NCBI GenBank assembly: GCA_017418975.1
Contig: JAFOMG010000011.1
Location: 248,001 to 312,000, forward strand
Length of the DNA stretch: 64,000 nt
From: Sphingomonas sp.
GTDB lineage: Bacteria; Pseudomonadota; Alphaproteobacteria; Sphingomonadales; Sphingomonadaceae
Direction of reading: 5' to 3'
The translations under genes were made by a program, and so were the position numbers. The notes under the pieces are model-generated. The model saw only the letters and a program-made list of their open reading frames with translations. It searched no databases and was not told the DNA's origin. This document shows positions 33,856-43,654 of this stretch, piece by piece. Numbering within the stretch: position 1 is the first letter of the stretch; each line of letters begins with the position of its first letter.

Positions 33856-35112
33856 CTAGAGAAACGCGTCGACCGTGTGGATGAGCACGCCGACCAGCCC
33901 GCCCACCAGGGTGCCGTTGATCCGGATATATTGGAGGTCGCGGCCGACGGCATTTTCCAGCCGGCCGGTGATCGTCCGCGCGTCCCAGCCCCTGATCGTG
34001 TCGGAGACGAGGCGGACGATGCCGTCGCCATAATCGGCGGCCGCGCCGACGGCGCTGCGCCGGGCGAAGCGGTTGATCGTCTCGGCGAGCTTGCGATCCT
34101 GCTGCAGCGTGACGCCGAACTGGCGCAGCGTCTCGCCCATCCGCCCGCCCAGGGCCCTGCCGGGATCGCGGGCAAGGCGGAGCAGGGCGACACGGCTCGT
34201 CTCCCACAGCCCGTCGATCCAGCGCTGAAAGGCCTGGTTCTCGAGCATCTCGAGCTTGAACGCCTCCACCTTCTCGCGCAGCTCGGGCTTGTGCTGCAGG
34301 TCATGGGCGAGCCGTTCCAGCCCCTCCTCGGCCTTGGCGCGCAGCGGATGGCCGGGGTCCTCGGCCATTTCGCCGAGCAGCTTGTCGAGCCCCTCGATGA
34401 TCTTGTTGGCCAGCGTCTCGTCGAGCCCGGTCCAGCGCATGACCGCGCCGGCGCGGTTGTGGACCATCTCGCGGATCATGTGCTCGTTGGCGGCGAGCAC
34501 CTTGGCTGCCCAGCGGATCATGCCGTCGAGCAGCGGCAGGTGGCGGCCATTGGCGATGGCGGCGCCGAGCGCCTGGCCGAACAGCGGCGCCACGTCGATG
34601 GCGCGCAGCCGGGCGGCGATCGCACCCTTGGCCATGCCGCCCAGCCGCTCCTGGTCGAGCGATTCGAGGAAATCGGCGGCCAGGCGCCCGGCGCTGCGCC
34701 CGATCCGGCCATCGGCGTGCACCGGATTGGCGAGCCAGCGCCCGGCCGCGCCCGCCACGTCGAGCCGCTGCATCCGCCTGGCGACCACCTTGGGCGTGAG
34801 GAAATTGTCGCGCAGGAACTGGGCGAGGGTGCTCGCGATCCGGTCCTTGTTGCGCGGGATGATCGCGGTGTGGGGGATGGGCAGGCGGAGCGGGTGGCGG
34901 AACAGCGCCGTCACCGCGAACCAGTCGGCCAGGCCGCCCACCATCGCCGCCTCGGCAAAGGCGCGGACATAGCCGATCGCCGGATGCGCATGGTCGAAGG
35001 CGCGGGTGAGGAGGAACAGGGCGGCCATCGCCACCAGCAGGCCGGTCGCGACCAGCCGCATCCGGCGCAGGCCGGCGGGGATCGGCTCGGACGAAAGGGG
35101 AGTGCGCAACAT
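33856..35112 (-). CDS. DUF445 family membrane protein
   Basis: 418 aa. N-terminal membrane segment (LVATGLLVAMAALFLLTRAF), the DUF445 hallmark GYVRAFAEAAMVGGLADWFAVTALFRHPLRLPIPHTAIIPRNKDRIAS, a long charged helical middle and a C-terminal membrane hairpin (LQYIRINGTLVGGLVGVLIHTVDAFL). The ATG at 35112 is preferred to a GTG at 35118. It is 37 bases downstream of the RND pump gene on the same strand and may be in that transcript. The function is unknown. Confidence 0.9.
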   Translation of the reverse strand: MLRTPLSSEPIPAGLRRMRLVATGLLVAMAALFLLTRAFDHAHPAIGYVRAFAEAAMVGGLADWFAVTALFRHPLRLPIPHTAIIPRNKDRIASTLAQFLRDNFLTPKVVARRMQRLDVAGAAGRWLANPVHADGRIGRSAGRLAADFLESLDQERLGGMAKGAIAARLRAIDVAPLFGQALGAAIANGRHLPLLDGMIRWAAKVLAANEHMIREMVHNRAGAVMRWTGLDETLANKIIEGLDKLLGEMAEDPGHPLRAKAEEGLERLAHDLQHKPELREKVEAFKLEMLENQAFQRWIDGLWETSRVALLRLARDPGRALGGRMGETLRQFGVTLQQDRKLAETINRFARRSAVGAAADYGDGIVRLVSDTIRGWDARTITGRLENAVGRDLQYIRINGTLVGGLVGVLIHTVDAFL

Positions 35113-35149
35113 GGTCACGCACTCCCCAATACATCAGACGGGATCAAGT

Positions 35150-38100
35150 TCACTCCGCGGGTTGCGGCGCGTCGTCCCCGGGCTTGTGCTCGATGGTCCC
35201 GCCGCCCTGGCCATGGCCGATGACGCGGCTGCCGTCGTCGCCTGGCCGGAAGGTGAGCAGGCGGCGCGACAGGCGCGGTCCGAGCCATTGCTCGAGCCCG
35301 ACCGCCAGGCTGAACAGCGCCGGCACCATCACCAGGGTGAGCAGCGTCGACAGGATCAGGCCGCCGATCACGGTGATGCCCATCGGCGCGCGCCACGAGC
35401 CGTCGCCGTTGAGCGAGAGCGCGGTCGGGATCATGCCGGCGACCATCGCCACCGTCGTCATCAGGATCGGCTGGGCGCGCTTGTGCCCGGCGTCGACGAT
35501 CGCGGTGAACTTGTCGACGCCCTTGGCCATCTCCTCCAGCGCGAAGTCGATCAGCAGGATCGAGTTCTTCGCGACGATGCCGAACAGCATCAGCGCGCCG
35601 ATCAGCACCGGCATCGAGATCGGCTGGCCGGCGATCCACAGCGCGATCAGCCCGCCCAGCGGCGCGTTGAGCAGCGAGCCCATGTTGACCAGCGGCGACA
35701 TGAAGCGGCGATAGAGCAGCACCAGCACCGCGAAGACCAGGAACACGCCCGACATCAGCGCGATGACGAAGTTCTTCACCATCTCCGCCTGCCACTTGGC
35801 GCTGCCGACGGTCATTTCCGCCACGCCGATCGGCAGGGCCTTCATGATCGGCAGCTGGTGGATCTTCTCGAGCGCCACGCCCGAGACCACGGCCTTGCCC
35901 GTCTTGGGATCGGTCGCCAGGTCGGCGCCGACGACGACGCGCCGCTGCAGGTTCAGCCGCTCGATCTTGGTCGGGCCGGTGCCGAAGGCGATGTCCGCCA
36001 CGGTGCCGAGCTGGACCGAACCGCCATTCTGCGTCTGCACCGGCAGGTTCTTGATCGTGTCGAGCTTGGCGCGGGCATTCTCCTGGAGCGCCACCCGGAT
36101 CGGGATCTGGCGATCCGTCAGCGAGAATTTCGCGCTGTTCTGGTCGATGTCGCCCAGCGTCGCGATGCGGATGGCGCTCGAGAGCGCCGCCGTGGTGACG
36201 CCGAGGTTCGCCGCCAGGTCGAGCCGGGGCTTGATCACGATCTCGGGTCGGTTGAGGTCGCCCGCGATGCGCGGCGCCACCAGCTCGGGCATCTTCGACA
36301 TCTGCTCGACCAGCGTGAGCGCGGTCTTGGTGAGCAGCGCGGGATCCTCGCCGCCGAGCGTGATGGTCAGCGCGCGGCCGCTCGAGCCCCAGCCGCCCTG
36401 GGCGCGGAAGCCCACCCGCGCATCGGGGATCTTGAGCAGCTCCGGCGCGAGGCGGCGCGTGAACGCGTCGCTCGTCTCGGTGCGCTTGTCCTTGAAGATG
36501 ACCAGCACGCGGCCATTGCCGACACCGGCACGCTCGTAGAGATTCTCCACGTTCGGCTCGGTGCGCAGCCGCTCGGCGACCTGGCGGACGACGCGATCGG
36601 TCTGCTCCAGCGTGGTGCCCGGCACCATCTCGACATTGACGCTCACCTGGTCCTCGTCCTGCGTCGGCTGGAAAGTCATCGGCAGGATGAAGAAGAAGCC
36701 GACGGTCATGACCAGCGACAGGAAGAAGCCGAGGATCGCCGACCAGCGATGGTGCAGCGTCCAGCGCAGCAGCTTCACATAGGCGTCCATGATCCGGCCT
36801 TCGCCGTGCGAGGCATGGCCCTTGGCCTTGAGGAAATAGGCCGCGATCATCGGCGTGACGAGGCGCGCCACGGCAAGGCTCATCAGCACCGAGGCGACCA
36901 CGGTCAGGCCGAAATTCTTGAAGAACTGGCCCGAGATGCCCGGCATCAGGCCGACCGGCAGGAACACCGCGACGATCGACATGGTGGTGGCGAGCACCGC
37001 GATGCCGATCTCGTCGGCCGCGTCGATCGATGCCTGATAGGCCGATTTGCCCATGCGCATGTGCCGGACGATGTTCTCGATCTCCACGATCGCATCGTCG
37101 ACCAGCACGCCCGCCACCAGCGACAGCGCGAGCAGGGTCATCTGGTTCAGCGTGAAGCCCAGCAGGTCCATGAACCAGAAGGCCGGGATCGAGGAGAGCG
37201 GGATGGCCAGCGCCGAGATCACCGTCGCGCGCCAGTCGCGCAGGAAGATGAGCACCACGATGACGGCGAGGACGGCGCCCTCGATCATCGCCTCCATCGC
37301 CGAATCATATTGCTGCTCGGCGTATTTGCTCCAATTGGCCAGCAGCTCGAAATGAACCTTGTCGTTGTTCTTCTCGAGCTGCTTCAGCTTCTTCTGGGCT
37401 TCGTGATAGATCGTCACGTCCGAGGCGCCCTTGGCGCGCTGGATGTCGAACGAGATCACCGCATGGCCGTTGAACCGTGCCGCGCTGCGCAGCTCGGCAT
37501 AGCTGTCGGTCACGCTAGCGATGTCGGCCAGGCGGACGGTGCGGCCGCCGCCGAGCGCGATCTGGGTCTGGCCCAGCGTATAGGCGTCCTTGGCGTTGCC
37601 GAGCACCCGGACCGACTGCTCATAGCCGGAGATCTCGGCGCGACCGCCCGCCGCGTTCATGTTCACCTGGCGCAGCTGCTGGTTCACCTGGCTGGCGGTG
37701 AGGCCATAGGACTGGAGCCTGGCGGGATCGAGCTGGACGCGAATCTCGCGGTTGACGCCGCCGTTGCGGTTCACCGCCGACATGCCCTCGATCGAGAGCA
37801 GGCTCTTGGCGACCGTGTTGTCGATATACCAGCTCAGTTGCTCGACGGTCATGTCGGGCGCGATCGCGGTGAAGCTGGCGATGTCGTTGTCGCTGGCCGA
37901 ATCGACGCGGCCGATCTGCGGCTCCAGGATGCCGTCGGGCAGGTTGCCGCGAACCTGCTGGATCGCGCTGCGCACATCCTCCACCGCGCGGTCGATCGGC
38001 GTGCCGATCGCCAGCTGCACGACAGTGGTCGAATTGCCCTCGGTCACCGTCGAGTTGATCTCGTCGATGCCCTGCAGGCTGCGCACTGCGCTTTCCACCT

Positions 38101-38305
38101 GCTGGGTGATCTGCGTCTCGAGCTCGCTCGGCGCGGCGCCCGGCTGGCTGATCGAGATCCAGACGACCGGGAAGTCGATGTCCGGATTGTTGTTCACGTC
38201 CATCCGCGAGAAGCTGACCAGCCCCGCGACGGTGAGGAACAGGAACAGGACGATCGGCGGAACCGGGTTCCGGATCGCCCAGGCGGAGATGTTCCGGAAG
38301 CTCAT
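35150..38305 (-). CDS. RND efflux permease (HAE1/AcrB type)
   Basis: 1051 aa with the two-fold RND layout: TM1 ([19 protein letters not shown]), large periplasmic loop, six helices (including proton-relay DD in [15 protein letters not shown], typical of TM4), the repeat, and a second loop. The C-terminal block [27 protein letters not shown] follows the family. The gene is 10 bases after the adaptor gene and probably co-transcribed. The outer membrane factor is not encoded here. Substrates may be drugs or hydrophobics. Confidence 0.95.
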   Translation of the reverse strand: MSFRNISAWAIRNPVPPIVLFLFLTVAGLVSFSRMDVNNNPDIDFPVVWISISQPGAAPSELETQITQQVESAVRSLQGIDEINSTVTEGNSTTVVQLAIGTPIDRAVEDVRSAIQQVRGNLPDGILEPQIGRVDSASDNDIASFTAIAPDMTVEQLSWYIDNTVAKSLLSIEGMSAVNRNGGVNREIRVQLDPARLQSYGLTASQVNQQLRQVNMNAAGGRAEISGYEQSVRVLGNAKDAYTLGQTQIALGGGRTVRLADIASVTDSYAELRSAARFNGHAVISFDIQRAKGASDVTIYHEAQKKLKQLEKNNDKVHFELLANWSKYAEQQYDSAMEAMIEGAVLAVIVVLIFLRDWRATVISALAIPLSSIPAFWFMDLLGFTLNQMTLLALSLVAGVLVDDAIVEIENIVRHMRMGKSAYQASIDAADEIGIAVLATTMSIVAVFLPVGLMPGISGQFFKNFGLTVVASVLMSLAVARLVTPMIAAYFLKAKGHASHGEGRIMDAYVKLLRWTLHHRWSAILGFFLSLVMTVGFFFILPMTFQPTQDEDQVSVNVEMVPGTTLEQTDRVVRQVAERLRTEPNVENLYERAGVGNGRVLVIFKDKRTETSDAFTRRLAPELLKIPDARVGFRAQGGWGSSGRALTITLGGEDPALLTKTALTLVEQMSKMPELVAPRIAGDLNRPEIVIKPRLDLAANLGVTTAALSSAIRIATLGDIDQNSAKFSLTDRQIPIRVALQENARAKLDTIKNLPVQTQNGGSVQLGTVADIAFGTGPTKIERLNLQRRVVVGADLATDPKTGKAVVSGVALEKIHQLPIMKALPIGVAEMTVGSAKWQAEMVKNFVIALMSGVFLVFAVLVLLYRRFMSPLVNMGSLLNAPLGGLIALWIAGQPISMPVLIGALMLFGIVAKNSILLIDFALEEMAKGVDKFTAIVDAGHKRAQPILMTTVAMVAGMIPTALSLNGDGSWRAPMGITVIGGLILSTLLTLVMVPALFSLAVGLEQWLGPRLSRRLLTFRPGDDGSRVIGHGQGGGTIEHKPGDDAPQPAE

Positions 38306-38315
38306 CGCGAGGATC

Positions 38316-39521
38316 CTATTGCTTCTTGAGGGGCTGGGGGATGACCTTCTGCCCCGGATTCAGGAACGCGCCCGCAGTGAGCACCACGCGCTCGCTGCCG
38401 GTCAGGCCCCGGGCGATCGAGACGCCGGCATCGGTCACCTCGCCGGTGACGACGGCGGTGCGGACGGCCTGGTTCTTGGCGTCGAGCGTGTAGACATAGT
38501 TGCCCTGCGCGTCGGTCTGGATCGCCGACTGGGGCAGGATCACCGCATCCTGCGCGCCCGTGATGATCTGCGTGCTGGCGAAGCCGCCCGGGCGCAGCGC
38601 CGGATCATAGTTTAGCTGGATGCGGGCGATGCCCTGGCGGGTGCTCGGATCGATCACCGGCGAGACCTGCCACACCGTGCCGCTGAACACCTGGGTGCTG
38701 CCGGTCGGCGTCACTTGCGCGGTGGAGCCGACATGGGTGCGCAGGAGATCCGCCTCGGCCAGCTGCGCGCGCAGCTCCATCTGGCCGCCCATCGCCATGC
38801 GGAAGAGCACGCCCGAGCCGCCGCTGACGATCTGGCCCGGCTCGACCTGGCGGGTGAGCACCAGGCCGGCTTCCGGCGCGCGAATGTCGAGCCGGTGGTT
38901 GCGCGCCTGAGTCTCGGCGAGCTGGGCGCGGGCGACGCGGACCCGGGCGGAGGCCTGGTCGCGCGCGGCGGTCAGCCGGTCGATATCGGCCTTGGAGACG
39001 AAGCCGTTCGAGACCAGGGCCTTTGCGCGATCGAGATTGGCCTGGGCGAGCTTGGCGTCGGCTTCGGAAACGCGCACCGAGGCGGCGAGCGAATCGGCGG
39101 TCTGCACCTGGACCGAACGGTCGACGGTGGCGAGGACCTGCCCCTTGGCGACCCAGGTGCCAGGCTCGACGAGCACGCGGGTGACCAGGCCGCCTTCGCC
39201 GACCACGCCCACCGGCATCTCGCGCTTGGCGGCGAGGCTGCCGGTGCCGCTGATCACCGTCTGGACCGCCTGGCGGCCGGGAACGGCGATGGTGACCGTG
39301 GGGATCTGGGACTGGCTGGCCTGCTGGGACCCGCCCTTGCCCGCCGCCTTGCCGGCGGCGCCGTCCTGCTTGCCCATCATGAAGAACGCGGCAATGCCGA
39401 CCAGCACCACTACGGCCAGCGTGATCCACAGCCAGCGCCGCGACTTCGGCGCTCCCTCACCACTATATTCCAGCCGCTCCTGTCGTCCGAACATCCCTGC
39501 CTCGTAATTCATGTGCGACAT
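38316..39521 (-). CDS. RND efflux periplasmic adaptor
   Basis: 401 aa. One N-terminal anchor (LWITLAVVVLVGIAAFFMMG), lipoyl halves (VTRVLVEPGTWVAKGQVLATVD and LDIRAPEAGLVLTRQVEPGQIV), coiled-coil hairpin (SEADAKLAQANLDRAKALVSNG), beta-barrel (TQVFSGTVWQVSPVIDPSTRQGIARI) and membrane-proximal domain. Alternative start MNYEAG at 39512. It heads the minus-strand RND operon; the 238-base region up to 39760 holds divergent promoters for it and for the GlsB-like gene. Confidence 0.92.
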   Translation of the reverse strand: MSHMNYEAGMFGRQERLEYSGEGAPKSRRWLWITLAVVVLVGIAAFFMMGKQDGAAGKAAGKGGSQQASQSQIPTVTIAVPGRQAVQTVISGTGSLAAKREMPVGVVGEGGLVTRVLVEPGTWVAKGQVLATVDRSVQVQTADSLAASVRVSEADAKLAQANLDRAKALVSNGFVSKADIDRLTAARDQASARVRVARAQLAETQARNHRLDIRAPEAGLVLTRQVEPGQIVSGGSGVLFRMAMGGQMELRAQLAEADLLRTHVGSTAQVTPTGSTQVFSGTVWQVSPVIDPSTRQGIARIQLNYDPALRPGGFASTQIITGAQDAVILPQSAIQTDAQGNYVYTLDAKNQAVRTAVVTGEVTDAGVSIARGLTGSERVVLTAGAFLNPGQKVIPQPLKKQ

Positions 39522-39759
39522 TCCGATCCGGCCGAATGGCCGCTGCCCCCCAATGAGATCGCACTGTATTAGATGAATAAGGCACCGGCCACAAGAGCCG
39601 TTTCGCTTGGGGCGGGCAAATGCCCGTTTCGGCCTTATTTCGCAAGTATCGGGAATGTCTCCCGAACCATTTCCAGCAAGAAACGGTTGCAATGACGGCG
39701 TTACGGCGCGACGTTCGCGCGCGGTCCGGGGGAGACGGGCCGAATCGAGGAGGGATTCA

Positions 39760-40020
39760 ATGCCTCATGGGATTATCGGATGGCTGCTCATCGGCCTCGT
39801 CGCCGGAGCGCTTGGCAAGCTGATCATGCCGGGCAAGGACCCTGGCGGCGTGATCGTCACGATCCTGATCGGCATCGCCGGTGCGCTGCTGGCCTTCTAC
39901 CTGACGCCGATGCTCGGTCTGGAGGTGCGGGACAGCACCTGGCAGGCCTATGCCGCGGCGACCGTCGGCTCGGTGGTGCTGCTGGCGCTGTACCGGCTCG
40001 TCATGGTCCGCCGGGTCTGA
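39760..40020 (+). CDS. GlsB/YeaQ/YmgE family membrane protein
   Basis: 86 aa with three hydrophobic segments (IIGWLLIGLVAGALGKLIM, VIVTILIGIAGALLAFYLTPML, AATVGSVVLLALYRLVM). The GWLLIGLVAGALGKLIMPGKDPGG start is the family signature. An excellent RBS (GAGGAGGGA, 39747-39755) precedes the ATG. The family is linked to envelope and acid stress. A paralogue lies on the other strand at 40884, beyond the SIMPL gene. Confidence 0.9.
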   Translation: MPHGIIGWLLIGLVAGALGKLIMPGKDPGGVIVTILIGIAGALLAFYLTPMLGLEVRDSTWQAYAAATVGSVVLLALYRLVMVRRV

Positions 40021-40099
40021 GGGCCCGGTTTCGTTCAGCTTCCATTTGTCCCGCGTGCGGCAAGGCCGGCGCGGGACAAATCGTTTTTGGAGCGTATCG

Positions 40100-40822
40100 A
40101 TGATTCGGACTGTTCTTGCCACTTCCGCCGCACTGCTCACGGTCGCGGCCCTGCCCGCCGCCGCGCAGCAGGAAATGCGCCCCGTGCTGCTCGACGGCAC
40201 GGTGCTGGACGTGAGCGCCACCGGGATCAGCACGCGCGTGCCCGACCTGGCGGTGATCCAGGCCGGCGTGGTCACCCAGGCGGCGACCGCCGCGGAGGCG
40301 ATGCAGCAGAACAGCGCCCGGATGACCAAGGTGCTGGCCGCGCTGCGCAAGGCCGGCATCGCCGAGCGTGACATCCAGACCGCGACGATCGGCCTCTCGC
40401 CGCAATATCGCTATGCGCAGAACGAGCCGCCGGTGATCACCGGCTACCAGGCCTCGAACCAGGTCTCGGTGCGTTTCCGCGACGTGGCGAAGAGCGGCAC
40501 GATCCTCGACACGCTGGTGCGCGAGGGCGCCAACAACATCTCCGGTCCCGAGCTGACGGTCGACAAGCCCGAGGGCGCGCTCGACGAGGCCCGGGTGGAC
40601 GCAGTGACGAAGGCGCGGGCGCGGGCGGAGCTCTATGCCCGGGCGGCGGGGCTCAAGGTCGATCGCATCCTGGCGATCTCGGAGGGCGGGGCGCTGCCCA
40701 ACCCGCCGATGCCGGTGATGATGATGCGAGTCGCCGCGGCGCCGATGGCGGACAAGACCGAAGTGGCGGCGGGCGAGCGCGAGCTCAACGTCACCGTCAC
40801 CGTGCGCTTCCTGCTCAAGTAA
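40100..40822 (+). CDS. SIMPL domain periplasmic protein
   Basis: 240 aa. Signal peptide (MIRTVLATSAALLTVAALPAAA) followed by a SIMPL/DUF541 domain: DVSATGISTRVPDLAVIQAGVVTQAATAAEAMQQNS, RKAGIAERDIQTATIGLSPQY, ITGYQASNQVSVRFRD, VDAVTKARARAELYARAAG. The C terminus ends in a strand (ERELNVTVTVRFLLK). It is followed at once by a strong terminator. These proteins are exported and associated with oxidative or envelope stress; no precise function is established. Confidence 0.9.
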   Translation: MIRTVLATSAALLTVAALPAAAQQEMRPVLLDGTVLDVSATGISTRVPDLAVIQAGVVTQAATAAEAMQQNSARMTKVLAALRKAGIAERDIQTATIGLSPQYRYAQNEPPVITGYQASNQVSVRFRDVAKSGTILDTLVREGANNISGPELTVDKPEGALDEARVDAVTKARARAELYARAAGLKVDRILAISEGGALPNPPMPVMMMRVAAAPMADKTEVAAGERELNVTVTVRFLLK

Positions 40823-40831
40823 CCGGTCATG

Positions 40832-40865
40832 AAAAAGGGCCGTCCCTGGCGGGGCGGCCCTTTTT
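40832..40865. terminator. Bidirectional intrinsic terminator
   Basis: AAAAAGGGCCGTCCC-TGGC-GGGGCGGCCCTTTTT: a 15-bp stem with one T-G pair, flanked by A and T tracts, so it works for both the SIMPL gene (plus) and the GlsB-like gene (minus) that converge on it. Confidence 0.9.
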
Positions 40866-40883
40866 GCATGCGGGCGTCGGGGC

Positions 40884-41144
40884 TCAGCGCAGCGAGCCGC
40901 GGCGGACCAGGTTCACCAGCGCGAGCAGGATGATCGCGCCCACCAGCGACACCAGGAACGTGGTCGGAGTGATCACGCCGCTGTTGATGTCGCCGCTCGA
41001 GAACAGCCAGCCGCCGATAAAGGCGCCGACGATCCCGACGATGATGTTCAGGAAAATGCCCTGCTGGGCATCGGTACGCATCACGATGCTGGCGAGCCAG
41101 CCGACGACGCCGCCGATGACCAGCCAAACGATAAGACCCACCAT
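40884..41144 (-). CDS. GlsB/YeaQ/YmgE family membrane protein (second copy)
   Basis: 86 aa, three hydrophobic helices (LIVWLVIGGVVGWLASIVM, GIFLNIIVGIVGAFIGGWLFS, FLVSLVGAIILLALVNLV), with the GVVGWLASIVMRTDAQQG and NIIVGIVGAFIGGWL signatures of the family. Strong RBS (GGAGGG) before the ATG. It is more like E. coli YeaQ than the plus-strand copy at 39760, which has PGKDPGG in the loop. The two copies flank the SIMPL gene and could form a stress-response patch. Confidence 0.92.
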   Translation of the reverse strand: MVGLIVWLVIGGVVGWLASIVMRTDAQQGIFLNIIVGIVGAFIGGWLFSSGDINSGVITPTTFLVSLVGAIILLALVNLVRRGSLR

Positions 41145-41321
41145 AAGTCCCTCCGTTGTTTCGGCCCGTGGATCGGGCGACGGAAAGAAAATGAGTGGAC
41201 GGTCATGTTGGTTCCGTACCGAAATTTTCGGGCCGCCCGGAACTTTTCGCGGCTTCCGGAAAGAAAAGGGCCCGCCCCGGCGTGCCGGGGACGGGCCGAT
41301 ATTGCGCCTCGAGGGAGAGGC

Positions 41322-41621
41322 TCAGTATTTCTGCTGGCGCTCGTAGAGCGAGCGATAATGCTGGATGCGGGTCACGCGCAGGCCCGGCATGCCCGAGCGA
41401 TCGATCGCGCGCTGCCAGCCCGCGAATTCCTCGACGGTGAGGCCGTAGCGCTCGCAGACCTCGTCGACGCTGAGCAGGCCGCCGTTCACGGCCGCCACCA
41501 CTTCCGCCTTGCGGCGCACGACCCAGCGAGTCGTCTCGGGCGGGGGCAGCGTCTCGAGCGTGAGCGGCTCGCCAAGGGGGCCAATCACCTTCGCCGGACG
41601 GATCTTTTGATTCTCAATCAT
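41322..41621 (-). CDS. sciP: CtrA inhibitor SciP (DUF1153)
   Basis: 99 aa. The whole protein is the DUF1153 helix-turn-helix: VIGPLGEPLTLETLPPPETTRWVVRRKAEVV followed by GGLLSVDEVCERYGLTVEEFAGWQRAIDRSG. In Caulobacter SciP binds CtrA and blocks its recruitment of RNA polymerase, timing the cell cycle. RBS AAAGGCGAG precedes the ATG. Its presence is a strong alphaproteobacterial marker. The C-terminal IQHYRSLYERQQKY extension is common in sphingomonads. Confidence 0.95.
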   Translation of the reverse strand: MIENQKIRPAKVIGPLGEPLTLETLPPPETTRWVVRRKAEVVAAVNGGLLSVDEVCERYGLTVEEFAGWQRAIDRSGMPGLRVTRIQHYRSLYERQQKY

Positions 41622-41725
41622 CTACTCGCCTTTCGGGGCGGGGGGCCCCCGCTACGCAAACTCTGTGAACGACCGATATTCGTTGCACTTGAACATCGGC
41701 TAAATCGCCTCGGTAAATTCGATCT

Positions 41726-41953
41726 TCATTCTTCCCGGCGGCGGGTGAGCGCACGCGCCGCGAGGCCGTGAAAGGCCCCGTGCGCCGGCGCGAGCAGCTG
41801 CTCGACCGGCGCGATCAGCGCCAGCCGGGCCTGCGCGCGCGCCGTGGGGCTCGCCGCCTGGCGCGCCGCCACGCCGACCAGCAATACCGCCAGTTCGGTC
41901 GGCATGGCCGTGACGGCCACATCGCGTTCCAGTCTGGCGAAACTCAGGTCCAC
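41726..41953 (-). CDS. Hypothetical protein, 75 aa
   Basis: A GTG-started frame (MDLSFARLERDVAVTAMPTE...) behind GTAAGAGAGC, ending in an Arg/Glu-rich tail (ALTRRREE). Composition is Ala/Leu-rich, possibly helical, with no signal or clear membrane segment. No family recognised. It lies between sciP (104 bases downstream, same strand) and the divergent mnmA. It may equally be a chance frame in GC-rich DNA. Confidence 0.35.
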   Translation of the reverse strand: MDLSFARLERDVAVTAMPTELAVLLVGVAARQAASPTARAQARLALIAPVEQLLAPAHGAFHGLAARALTRRREE

Positions 41954-42098
41954 GCTCTCTTACCCATCCGACAGGTCGATTTCGGATGAGGCGTTCTAGC
42001 CCAAAGTCTTGAAGGGTCCGTAAAGCAGGCGAAAACGCGTGCTTAACCAGCGTTACCGGAATCCCACCGGGGTGGCGCGCCGCCGCGCGAGCGCCTAA

Positions 42099-43220
42099 AT
42101 GCGCGCGATCATGATCGCAGGAGACTTCCAGCTCGAAGCGCCGCTCAAGGCCAGGCGCATCGTCGTCGCCATGTCGGGCGGCGTCGATTCCTCCGTCGTC
42201 GCCGCGCTCGCCGCGGCCACCGGCGCCGAGACGATCGGCGTGACGCTCCAGCTCTACGACCATGGCGAGGCGGTGGGCCGCGCCGGCTCCTGCTGCGCCG
42301 GCCGCGATATCCGCGACGCGCGGGCGGTGTGCGATCGGCTGGGGATCGCGCACTATGTCTTCGACCATGCCTCGCGCTTCAAGACCGAGGTGATCGACGA
42401 TTTCGCCGACGAATATCTCGCTGGCCGCACGCCGATTCCCTGCGTGAAGTGCAACATGGGGCCCAAGTTCACCGACCTGTTCGCGCTGGCCCGCGACCTG
42501 GGCGCCGACTGCCTCGCCACCGGCCATTATGTCCGCCGCGTCCTGGGGCCGCAGGGCGCCGAGCTGCACCGCGCGCACGATCCGGCGCGCGACCAGAGCT
42601 ATTTCCTGTTCGCCACCACGGCGGCGCAGCTCGATTTCCTGCGCTTTCCGCTGGGCGGCATGCCCAAGCCCCAGGTGCGCGAACTCGCCGCCGAGCTGGG
42701 CCTGGGCGTTGCCGGCAAGCCCGACAGCCAGGACATCTGCTTCGTCCCCGACGGCGACTATGCCAGCCTGGTGAAGAAGCTGCGCCCCGAGGCGGAGACG
42801 GGCGGCGATATCGTCGACGAGGCCGGCCGGCTGCTGGGGCGGCACCGGGGCCTGATCCATTTCACCGTGGGGCAGCGCCGCGGGCTCGAGATCGGCGGCG
42901 CGCCCGAGCCCTATTATGTCCTGCGGCTGGATCCCGCGACCCGGCAGGTCGTGGTCGGCCCCAAGCGGGCGCTGGCGGTGCGCGCGGCGCGGATCGAGGG
43001 GATCAACTGGCTGGGCGGCGACCATGCCGGGCCGCTCACCGCCAAGGTGCGCAGCCTCGCCCGGCCGGTGCCGGCGCGGCTGGAGGGCGACCGGGTGGTG
43101 TTCGAGGCGCCCGAATATGGCGTCGCGCCGGGCCAGGCCGCCGTGCTCTATGCCGGCGAGCGCGTGCTGGGCGGCGGCTGGATCGCCGAGACCGAGCGGG
43201 CCGAGCTGCTGCCGGCCTGA
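42099..43220 (+). CDS. mnmA: tRNA-specific 2-thiouridylase MnmA
   Basis: 373 aa. PP-loop SGGVDSS (26-32) activates tRNA U34 by adenylation; catalytic cysteines are Cys118 ([10 protein letters not shown]) and Cys214 ([13 protein letters not shown]), about the same spacing as in E. coli (102/199). Further blocks: [14 protein letters not shown] and [14 protein letters not shown]. It makes the s2U34 in Lys, Glu and Gln tRNAs. Start at 42099 keeps the N terminus in the usual length; Met at 42111 is an alternative. No clear RBS is visible. Confidence 0.96.
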   Translation: MRAIMIAGDFQLEAPLKARRIVVAMSGGVDSSVVAALAAATGAETIGVTLQLYDHGEAVGRAGSCCAGRDIRDARAVCDRLGIAHYVFDHASRFKTEVIDDFADEYLAGRTPIPCVKCNMGPKFTDLFALARDLGADCLATGHYVRRVLGPQGAELHRAHDPARDQSYFLFATTAAQLDFLRFPLGGMPKPQVRELAAELGLGVAGKPDSQDICFVPDGDYASLVKKLRPEAETGGDIVDEAGRLLGRHRGLIHFTVGQRRGLEIGGAPEPYYVLRLDPATRQVVVGPKRALAVRAARIEGINWLGGDHAGPLTAKVRSLARPVPARLEGDRVVFEAPEYGVAPGQAAVLYAGERVLGGGWIAETERAELLPA

Positions 43221-43654
43221 GCCGCGCGGAAGCTTACGAAGCATATGCCACGGGGGACGGGTTTCGCCCTCCGCGCGAGGCTGGCCGGCGCCGGCGGCGG
43301 CGCGGAAAGTCGCAATGGTCCTGACCCCATCGCGCGCGGCCCGGCATGCGCGCGCGCCGGGGCGAAGAGCGGCGAAGGAAGTGGAGGAGGCGCATCGGGG
43401 CTGCATCCGCCAGCTTGGAGCAGAGGAAACCCTACATTGCCAGTCCGGCCGTTTGCCGGAACTTTATCGTCACCCCGGGGACAAGTCGGCGATTATCCCG
43501 ATCAACCAAGGCATTCCCAATAGCTGCCATCCCCGCCTTCGCGGGGATGACGGAAAAGGGCGTATCCGTCCTTGCGGGGCAAGCGTCGCCACCGCCGGCG
43601 GATGTATTGGCAATCGACGGGATCGCCCTCTCCCGGGGGAAGAGGGCGGCCGGC
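43221..43654. other. Intergenic region, no gene recognised
   Basis: 434 bases between the mnmA stop and the alpha/beta hydrolase stop (convergent). Open frames in it show no family, signal or RBS. It holds one REP-like hairpin at 43528-43549 and otherwise GC-rich sequence without a structure I can name. Confidence 0.6.
43528..43549. repeat. REP-like hairpin
   Basis: CATCCCCGC-CTTC-GCGGGGATG, a 9-bp perfect stem, followed by ACGG. Related in sequence to the elements at 29506-29579 and 45229-45246; all lie between convergent or spaced genes. Confidence 0.75.

Noticed and set aside
35006..38329. A 1107-codon plus-strand frame opposite the RND permease
   Set aside because: It mirrors the real gene on the other strand in GC-rich DNA, is His/Arg/Gln rich, has no domain, and the RND protein has full-length family blocks.
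42043..42048. TTAACC, a possible CtrA half-site near sciP
   Set aside because: Only a half-site; the second TTAA at the proper spacing is missing, and it is over 400 bases from the sciP start.
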